Positions 1-7,212 of a stretch of DNA of 7,212 nt are shown here, piece by piece; positions within the stretch are counted from its first letter, which is position 1; every line of letters starts with the position of its first letter. The stretch is taken from contig JBKHEL010000113.1 of assembly GCA_046540835.1 (NCBI GenBank), forward strand, positions 1 through 7,212, given 5' to 3'. The notes under the pieces were generated by a model. The model did not search any database. It saw nothing but the letters and a program-made list of their open reading frames with translations, and was not told the DNA's origin. This stretch comes from Coraliomargarita_B sp046540835 (GTDB lineage Bacteria; Verrucomicrobiota; Verrucomicrobiia; Opitutales; Coraliomargaritaceae). The position numbers were made by a program, and so were the translations under genes.

Positions 1-1
1 A

Positions 2-481
2 CCCGCGCCGAAAGAATTGCTGCAAAACGCTGAAGCAGGTGAAAAAGCCTCCCCTCCTGCGAAAAAGTCGAAGAGTAAACCCGCCAAAACCGAAACTGCC
101 AAAACCGAAACTGCCGAAGCTGAAACCGCCAAAGCCGAAACGAAAAAAGAGAGTTCCCTGCGCAAGTGGACGAATCAGGAGGGCCGGAGCGTCCGGGCGA
201 GCCTTGAGGCGGTGAACAGCTCCGGCGTGGAGCTCAGGCTGCCCGATGGGCAGATCGCGGAGGTTCCGCTCAAAACGCTCTCTTCTTCAGACCAGCGCTA
301 CGTGATGGAAGAAACACAGTATCGGGTCTGGACCAGTCAGGACGGGCAGACGCTGATCGCCCGAATGGAAAATGGTAACAATGACTCCGCTGAAGTGGTC
401 ACCCCGGATGGCAACTCATTTGAAATCCCTATGCAGCGCCTAACCGAAGAGGACCGCAAGTTCGTGCGCAGCTCGAACTGA
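2..481 (+). CDS. Partial protein with Lys/Ala/Glu-rich repeat region and two tandem SHD1-like domains
   Basis: The reading frame is open from base 2, with no stop before the window edge, so the 5' end is missing. A TTG at 17 is the first possible start inside the window, but I would not use it. The visible N-terminal part is low-complexity and charged (Lys, Ala, Thr, Glu, Pro) and includes repeats of the type AKTET/AEAET. Two homologous modules follow, at roughly nt 158-316 and 319-478. Each has the pattern W-T-x-x-(E/D)-G-x-x-(V/L)-x-A near its start, a central P-D-G, then a (V/I)-P-(L/M) and a closing L-(S/T)-x-x-D-(Q/R) element. This matches the bacterial SHD1-like (SLA1 homology domain 1) fold that is frequent in Planctomycetes and Verrucomicrobia, where its role is largely unknown. 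Whether the protein is exported cannot be judged without the N-terminus. It ends with TGA at 479-481 and converges on the tRNA-Pro gene. The domain call is moderately sure; the function is unknown. Confidence 0.75.
   Translation, partial: PAPKELLQNAEAGEKASPPAKKSKSKPAKTETAKTETAEAETAKAETKKESSLRKWTNQEGRSVRASLEAVNSSGVELRLPDGQIAEVPLKTLSSSDQRYVMEETQYRVWTSQDGQTLIARMENGNNDSAEVVTPDGNSFEIPMQRLTEEDRKFVRSSN
83..142 (+). repeat. Four imperfect 15-bp tandem repeats inside the SHD1-protein gene
   Basis: Units start at 83, 98, 113 and 128. The first two are identical (gccaaaaccgaaact); the third and fourth differ at a few bases. They encode the pentapeptides AKTET, AKTET, AEAET and AKAET. Because the unit is a multiple of three, gain or loss of copies would lengthen or shorten the charged linker without breaking the frame. 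Confidence 0.8.
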
Positions 482-505
482 AGCTGCAATAATCTGAAAG
501 GGGAC

Positions 506-526
506 GGCTGCCGGTAAATCCGGGCC
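506..526. terminator. Weak candidate bidirectional terminator hairpin between convergent genes
   Basis: GGC-(TG)-CCGG, loop TAAAT, CCGG-GCC forms a 7-bp GC-rich stem with a two-base bulge. It lies 25 bases after the SHD1-gene stop and about 35 bases beyond the 3' end of the minus-strand tRNA, where either transcript could end. There is no real T-run on either side (TTAAAG on plus; GTCCCCTTTC on minus), so it is not a convincing intrinsic terminator. The rest of the 482-559 spacer shows nothing else I can support. Confidence 0.3.
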
Positions 527-559
527 TTAAAGCAACCAGCCCACTGATCTGGTCTACAT

Positions 560-636
<77 letters not shown>

Positions 637-652
637 ATGACCAGAAAGCAGA

Positions 653-681
653 AATCAAGTTCTCCGAAGATGCTTTGTCAA
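653..681 (-). promoter_or_regulatory. Candidate sigma70-type promoter for tRNA-Pro
   Basis: On the minus strand, a perfect -35 hexamer TTGACA (681-676) is followed after exactly 17 bp by TTGATT (658-653) as a poor -10 (3 of 6 consensus positions). Transcription from it would start about 10 nt before the mature tRNA 5' end at 636, a reasonable leader for RNase P. It sits in the 61-bp gap behind gpmI, so the tRNA could be expressed independently of gpmI. The -35 match and spacing carry the call; the -10 is weak. Confidence 0.45.
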
Positions 682-697
682 CTGTTTGCTACGAGGA

Positions 698-2275
698 TTA
701 GCGAATTAGGCTCTTGCCCGTCATTGCGGGGGGCTGGTCCAGGCCCATCAGCTCCAGGATAGTCGGGGCAATATCTCCGAGGGCTCCGCCATCAGCGAGT
801 TTCGCTTCCTTTTGCGCTTCGCTGTAAACAACGACTTCAACGGGATTCAGCGTGTGCGCGGTGTGCGCACCCCCCGTCTCGTGATTCCAGAGCTGGTCGG
901 AGTTACCATGGTCGGCCGTGATCACCGCGCTGCCACCGACTTCATCAATCGCCTCAAGCAAATCGCCAACGCAGCCGTCAACAATCTCACAGGCCTGGAT
1001 ACAGGCTTCCAACACGCCCGTATGCCCGACCATGTCGGGGTTGGCAAAGTTGACCACGATGAGTCCGTATTTGCCGGATTGAATCGCCCTGACAGCGGCG
1101 TCGCGGATGCCATAGGCCGACATCTCGGGCTTTTCATCATAGGTCGCACAATCCTTGCGACTGGGCACCAGCTCACGGTCTTCACCGGGAAACGGCTCTT
1201 CCCGGTAGTCGTTGAAGAAGAAGGTCACATGTGGGAACTTTTCCGTTTCCGCGCAGCGGAATTGGCCGATCCCTTTTTCGGCGAGATACGCACCCAGAAT
1301 ATCCGGCATTTTCTCCGGTTTTTGGAAGATCACGTTGGGGCAAAGCCCTTTTTGATACTCACTGAGCGTTGCGAAATAAAGATCCAGCTGCTCTCCCCGG
1401 TCGAAGGCGTCAAATTCCGGTTCGATGAAGGCGCGGGTGAGCTCGCGGGGCCGATCTCCACGGAAATTGAAAAAGATCACCGAGTCCCCATCACGAATCG
1501 TCCCGACCGGTTGCCCCTCCGCATCGGCCACCGCGGCAGGCGGGCAGAATTCGTCTCCCTTCGTGCCCTCGGTCTCGGGCTGCGCATACTGTGCCTCGAT
1601 CGCCTCAACCGCCGAGTTATAGCTCTTCTCGATTTTGCGCCCGGTCAGACAGTCGTAAGCGCGTTGCACGCGGTCCCAACGGTTATCCCGATCCATCGCC
1701 CAATAACGGCCCGCCACTGAGGCGATTTGACCCACGCCCAGTTCGGCCATCTTCGCTTCGGCCGCTTCAATAAAACCCTTCCCGGAAAATGGCCCGGTAT
1801 CCCGGCCATCGGTGATCGCATGCACGTAGATCTTTTCAATACCGGATTCCTTCGCCACCGCAAGCAGACCATACAAGTGCTCCAGCATGGAGTGCACGCC
1901 CGCATCCGAAATCAATCCGAGAAAATGCAGGGCGCTCCCCTTCTCCTTCACATTATTAAAAGCGGCCTGAAGCGCGGGGCTCTCTTTCACCGTCCCGGTT
2001 TCAATCCCCTTGTTGATCCGCACGATCTCCTGGTCAACGACACGGCCCGCACCGATATTCTGGTGCCCGACCTCGGAATTGCCCATGATCCCCTCGGGCA
2101 GGCCGACGGCGAGTCCGCAGGCTTCGATTTCCGTTCGCGGATAGGTCGCCGTCAATCGGTCCGCCACCGGGGTCCGGGCCAATTTAACGGCATTGTAAGC
2201 GTCGTAGGACGTATCGTGATTCTCTCCCCATCCATCTCGGATGATGAGGACGACCGGTTTTTGTGCGTGAGGCAT
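698..2275 (-). CDS. gpmI: 2,3-bisphosphoglycerate-independent phosphoglycerate mutase
   Basis: Converts 3-phosphoglycerate to 2-phosphoglycerate in glycolysis and gluconeogenesis. It is a Mn2+-dependent cytosolic enzyme of the alkaline phosphatase superfamily that works through a phosphoserine intermediate. The 525-aa length is normal for the family (about 510-550). Visible motifs in order: RDGWG with metal ligand D14; GNSEVGH with the likely catalytic serine S67; LISDAGVHS (121-129); HAITDGRDT (152-160) and AGRYWAMDRDNRWDR (188-202) of the substrate-binding phosphotransferase domain; FNFRGDRPRE (269-278); EKFPHVTFFFN (345-355); NPDMVGH (D414, H418) and TADHGN (D455, H456) metal ligands; and HTAHTLNP near the C-terminus. 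ATG at 2275 gives an N-terminus starting just before RDGWG, as the family requires. No Shine-Dalgarno is visible. The first motif has R where L is usual, and the stretch after FFFN differs from the common N-G-G-x-E form. It lies 81 bp downstream of the antiporter gene, with no terminator evident between them. Confidence 0.97.
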   Translation of the reverse strand: MPHAQKPVVLIIRDGWGENHDTSYDAYNAVKLARTPVADRLTATYPRTEIEACGLAVGLPEGIMGNSEVGHQNIGAGRVVDQEIVRINKGIETGTVKESPALQAAFNNVKEKGSALHFLGLISDAGVHSMLEHLYGLLAVAKESGIEKIYVHAITDGRDTGPFSGKGFIEAAEAKMAELGVGQIASVAGRYWAMDRDNRWDRVQRAYDCLTGRKIEKSYNSAVEAIEAQYAQPETEGTKGDEFCPPAAVADAEGQPVGTIRDGDSVIFFNFRGDRPRELTRAFIEPEFDAFDRGEQLDLYFATLSEYQKGLCPNVIFQKPEKMPDILGAYLAEKGIGQFRCAETEKFPHVTFFFNDYREEPFPGEDRELVPSRKDCATYDEKPEMSAYGIRDAAVRAIQSGKYGLIVVNFANPDMVGHTGVLEACIQACEIVDGCVGDLLEAIDEVGGSAVITADHGNSDQLWNHETGGAHTAHTLNPVEVVVYSEAQKEAKLADGGALGDIAPTILELMGLDQPPAMTGKSLIR

Positions 2276-2356
2276 AGGTATGAACGTCTGTTGGTCAGTT
2301 GTCTGATTTCAGTTGATGATTTCGAAAAAGCTCGAGCGGCACTGCGGGAGGAAGGG

Positions 2357-3361
2357 TCAAAAGAGATAGCCCATTTGCGCGGCACCGGATAAGGAAAGAA
2401 CCAGCACATAGAGCAAAAGCAAGACCACACCCTCGGCCCGGCTGACGATATGACCGCTTTTGAAGAACCACAGAAGGAGAACTGTGAACAGAAGCATAGC
2501 CGGAAACTCGACCCGAAACAGCGTCGCATCGACGGGGAATGGGGTGATGGTGGCTACGCTTCCCCCAATCAGCATCAGATTGAATAAATTCGACCCCACG
2601 ATGTTACCCGCGCAAATATCGCTGTGCCCGGACCGCGCCGCCGCCACCGACGCGGCCAATTCCGGCAGACTCGTGCCAATCGCGACAATGGTCAGGCCGA
2701 TCAGGGCATCGCTCACCCCGAAGCGGCTCGCCAGCTCCACACTGCCACCGACGAGCAAGTCGGCACCCAGCGCGAGCGCGAGCGTCCCCACAAAAAGAAT
2801 CCCGGCTGCCTTCCGGCTCGAAAGTCGCGACGCCTTCTCCACCTCTTCAAGCATGTCCGCAGCCAGCGCGTCTTTGTCCCGCTTGGCCGTTCGCACAATG
2901 TAAACGAGGAAACCGACTGTTAAGACCAGCAGAATCAGCCCCTCAATCCGCACGAAGCCCGCCCAGGCAAAATAGGTAAACAGCACCGTCACCACCACCA
3001 AAAAGGGCATTTCGCGGCGGATCAGACGCGAGCGCACAGCGAGCGGCGCAATGATCGCCGTGACCCCGAGGATCAGTCCGCTATTGGCCACGTTACTGCC
3101 GACAATGTTCCCGATTGCGATCCCCGGACTGTCCTTTGCCGCGAGTAAAGACGTCATCAATTCAGGCATCGACGTGGCCATGGAAACCACCGTCAGCCCG
3201 ACGACCACCGGGCTGATCTGCAAATTCACCGAAATCGCCGCCGCACCGCTGGTCAACCAGTCACCGCCGAAGGCCAAGCCAGCGAATCCGGCCAGCAAAA
3301 CAAGCGCCAATACCCAAAGGGGCAGTGACGCAAAAGGCAGTTCGATCAAAGCAAGCGGCAT
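2357..3361 (-). CDS. CaCA-family Ca2+/cation (Na+ or H+) antiporter
   Basis: Integral membrane transporter of the Ca2+/cation antiporter superfamily, expected to expel Ca2+ in exchange for Na+ or H+. Its 334 aa are nearly all hydrophobic helices (about ten), with one charged cytoplasmic stretch around residues 158-186. The two inverted alpha-repeats are clear. Repeat 1 has GLTVVSMATSMPEL (55-68, acidic ligand E67) followed by GNIVGSN (84-90). Repeat 2 has GLTIVAIGTSLPEL (222-235, E234) followed by GNIVGSN (252-258). Each repeat belongs to the sodium/calcium exchanger membrane family (as in E. coli YrbG and archaeal NCX_Mj). Repeat 1 has A-T-S where G-T-S is more usual. Ion specificity cannot be read from sequence. 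The start ATG at 3361 gives a short hydrophobic N-terminus; no good ribosome binding site is seen. Transcribed away from ileS, it may form a transcript with gpmI downstream. Confidence 0.92.
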   Translation of the reverse strand: MPLALIELPFASLPLWVLALVLLAGFAGLAFGGDWLTSGAAAISVNLQISPVVVGLTVVSMATSMPELMTSLLAAKDSPGIAIGNIVGSNVANSGLILGVTAIIAPLAVRSRLIRREMPFLVVVTVLFTYFAWAGFVRIEGLILLVLTVGFLVYIVRTAKRDKDALAADMLEEVEKASRLSSRKAAGILFVGTLALALGADLLVGGSVELASRFGVSDALIGLTIVAIGTSLPELAASVAAARSGHSDICAGNIVGSNLFNLMLIGGSVATITPFPVDATLFRVEFPAMLLFTVLLLWFFKSGHIVSRAEGVVLLLLYVLVLSLSGAAQMGYLF

Positions 3362-3486
3362 AGTCGGATGAAGCCCCGCAGGAAATGGTTTTTGGACAGC
3401 GGCGCGAGAAAATTCTGTATGCTTGACTTGCCCATGTTTGGAACCACACTGCCGCGCTTTTCAACAGCCTTCGGGCCTTTCAGACC
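3362..3486. promoter_or_regulatory. Divergent promoter region between antiporter and ileS genes
   Basis: This 125-bp gap must hold or lie near the promoters of two genes leaving in opposite directions. On the plus strand, TGGACA (3393-3398) and TATGCT (3418-3423) form a possible pair, but at 19-bp spacing. A second option is TTGACT (3423-3428) with CACACT (3445-3450) at 16 bp. Neither is strong, and I see no convincing pair on the minus strand. Close to the ileS start, GCC-TTCG-GGC (3467-3476) makes a short stem capped by a UUCG tetraloop. No T-box or other riboswitch is recognisable. Confidence 0.35.
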
Positions 3487-6321
<2,835 letters not shown>

Positions 6322-6332
6322 CGCCGCCCACC

Positions 6333-7212
6333 ATGCCTGCAAAAAAAACAAAAACCGCCTCCAAAACCGCCCCCAAAAAGGCTCCGAAAAAAACAAGCGC
6401 TAAAAAAGCGGCCAAAAAGACTGCGCCCGCGAAAAAGCCGAAGGTGAAAACAACCGCAGCAAAGAAACCGGCCAGCAAGGGCACCACGGCGAAGAAACGC
6501 GGTGACACAGCAGAACCCCTTGCCGAAAAAAAAGCAGCGAAAAAAACCGCTTCTTCAAAAAAGCCCCGGCAAAAGGCCACGGCGGGAAAACAAAGCGCTG
6601 CGGATTCGCCAAAAAAATCCGCAAATGCTAAAAAGGCACCGACCCAAAAGAAGAAAACTTCACACGCTGCGGGGAAGACGTCCGGCTCACCCGGGAAGGT
6701 CTTGTCCGGCGGTGCCTCCCAAGCGATGGTCTCGCGCTCAAGCGATGCAGAGAGCGGCAAATCCTCGTCAATTGTCTTCTCACTCGACGACGTCGAACAA
6801 TTGATCGCCGCAAAAAAACAAAAAACTGCCCCGGAAAAACCGGCCAAGAAAGCGGCCAAAAAAGCGGTTCCGGAAAAACGCCCCCCGGAAAAATCGCTTG
6901 CCGAGGAAACGCCCACCGAAAAACGGAAATTGGGCGCGGCATCTCTGGCCGACATTCTTGGCTTTAACCCGGCAGAGAAGAAAAAGCGCACCGATCTGAG
7001 CGAAAGCGAAATCCCGAAAAAGTGGAAAAAATATTACAAGCTCCTGATCGCCCTGCGCACTCACGTCAGTGAGGAAATCAACCTCCATAGCTCGGAAACG
7101 CTCAAACATTCTTCGAGGGACGATTCCGGTGATCTTTCCGGCTACGGCACACATCAGTCGGATGCGGGGACCGATAGTTTCGACCGGGATTTTGCCCTGA
7201 GCCTTGTCTCCA
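6333..7212 (+). CDS. Partial DksA/TraR-like protein with long Lys/Ala/Pro-rich N-terminal extension
   Basis: Translation from ATG 6333 stays open to the window edge (293 codons), so the 3' end is missing. Residues 1 to about 120 are lysine-, alanine- and proline-rich (21 Lys in the first 60) with many AKK/AAKK/PKK motifs, like the tail of histone H1. A less biased patch follows (FSLDDVEQLIAAKK, from about residue 149), then a second basic stretch and GAASLADILGFNP. From about residue 224 the sequence changes to IPKKWKKYYKLLIALRTHV and then D-S-G-D-L-S-G-Y-G-T-H-Q-S-D-A-G-T-D-S-F-D-R-D-F-A-L. This resembles the coiled-coil part of DksA/TraR family proteins, which bind in the RNA polymerase secondary channel. 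The family's C-terminal C4 zinc finger would lie beyond the window and is unseen. The extension could bind nucleic acid (inference). There is no Shine-Dalgarno; the position 11 nt behind ileS suggests cotranscription. Confidence 0.78.
   Translation, partial: MPAKKTKTASKTAPKKAPKKTSAKKAAKKTAPAKKPKVKTTAAKKPASKGTTAKKRGDTAEPLAEKKAAKKTASSKKPRQKATAGKQSAADSPKKSANAKKAPTQKKKTSHAAGKTSGSPGKVLSGGASQAMVSRSSDAESGKSSSIVFSLDDVEQLIAAKKQKTAPEKPAKKAAKKAVPEKRPPEKSLAEETPTEKRKLGAASLADILGFNPAEKKKRTDLSESEIPKKWKKYYKLLIALRTHVSEEINLHSSETLKHSSRDDSGDLSGYGTHQSDAGTDSFDRDFALSLVS

Noticed and set aside
812..1720. A 302-codon plus-strand open frame (and another at 1727-2392)
   Set aside because: Both are almost wholly antisense to gpmI, whose catalytic motifs span the region. 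They are shadow frames typical of GC-rich coding DNA, with no recognisable domain.
2276..2356. A terminator or regulatory element between the antiporter gene and gpmI
   Set aside because: Only a short palindrome (GCTCGAGC near 2330) is present, with no GC-rich stem plus T-run and no convincing promoter hexamers.

Overview
The window reads as ordinary chromosomal DNA from a moderately GC-rich bacterium. My best guess is Verrucomicrobiota, perhaps Opitutae. The clues are a protein with tandem bacterial SHD1-like domains, a DksA/TraR-type protein with a long histone-H1-like N-terminal extension directly behind ileS, and family-level sequence flavour. This placement is inference from protein style; no rRNA is present to confirm it.

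Layout from left to right. (1) Positions 2-481 (+) hold the 3' part of a gene for a Lys/Ala/Glu-rich protein ending in two SHD1-like domains. (2) A short convergent spacer (482-559) contains a weak candidate terminator hairpin. (3) A complete tRNA-Pro(CGG) with encoded CCA lies on the minus strand at 560-636, with a plausible sigma70-type promoter just upstream. (4) gpmI, cofactor-independent phosphoglycerate mutase (698-2275, minus), lies downstream of (5) a CaCA-family Ca2+/cation antiporter gene (2357-3361, minus). The two have the same orientation and an 81-bp gap, so they may be cotranscribed. (6) A 125-bp divergent spacer (3362-3486) precedes (7) ileS, isoleucyl-tRNA synthetase (3487-6321, plus). 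(8) Eleven bases further on, a gene that runs off the window (6333-7212+, plus) encodes a Lys/Ala/Pro-rich extension followed by the start of a DksA/TraR-like domain. No gap between genes exceeds about 125 bases.

Functionally this is a housekeeping neighbourhood: a tRNA and an aminoacyl-tRNA synthetase (translation), a glycolytic enzyme, an ion transporter and a probable transcription or stress regulator. I found no CRISPR array, insertion sequence, prophage or defence genes, and nothing I would call a new multi-gene system. Three points deserve a second look. In IleRS, each of the four Cys-x-x-Cys zinc knuckles has lost exactly one Cys to Ser. The DksA-like protein carries an extension of about 220 residues resembling histone H1. 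None of the four visible start codons has a recognisable Shine-Dalgarno sequence.
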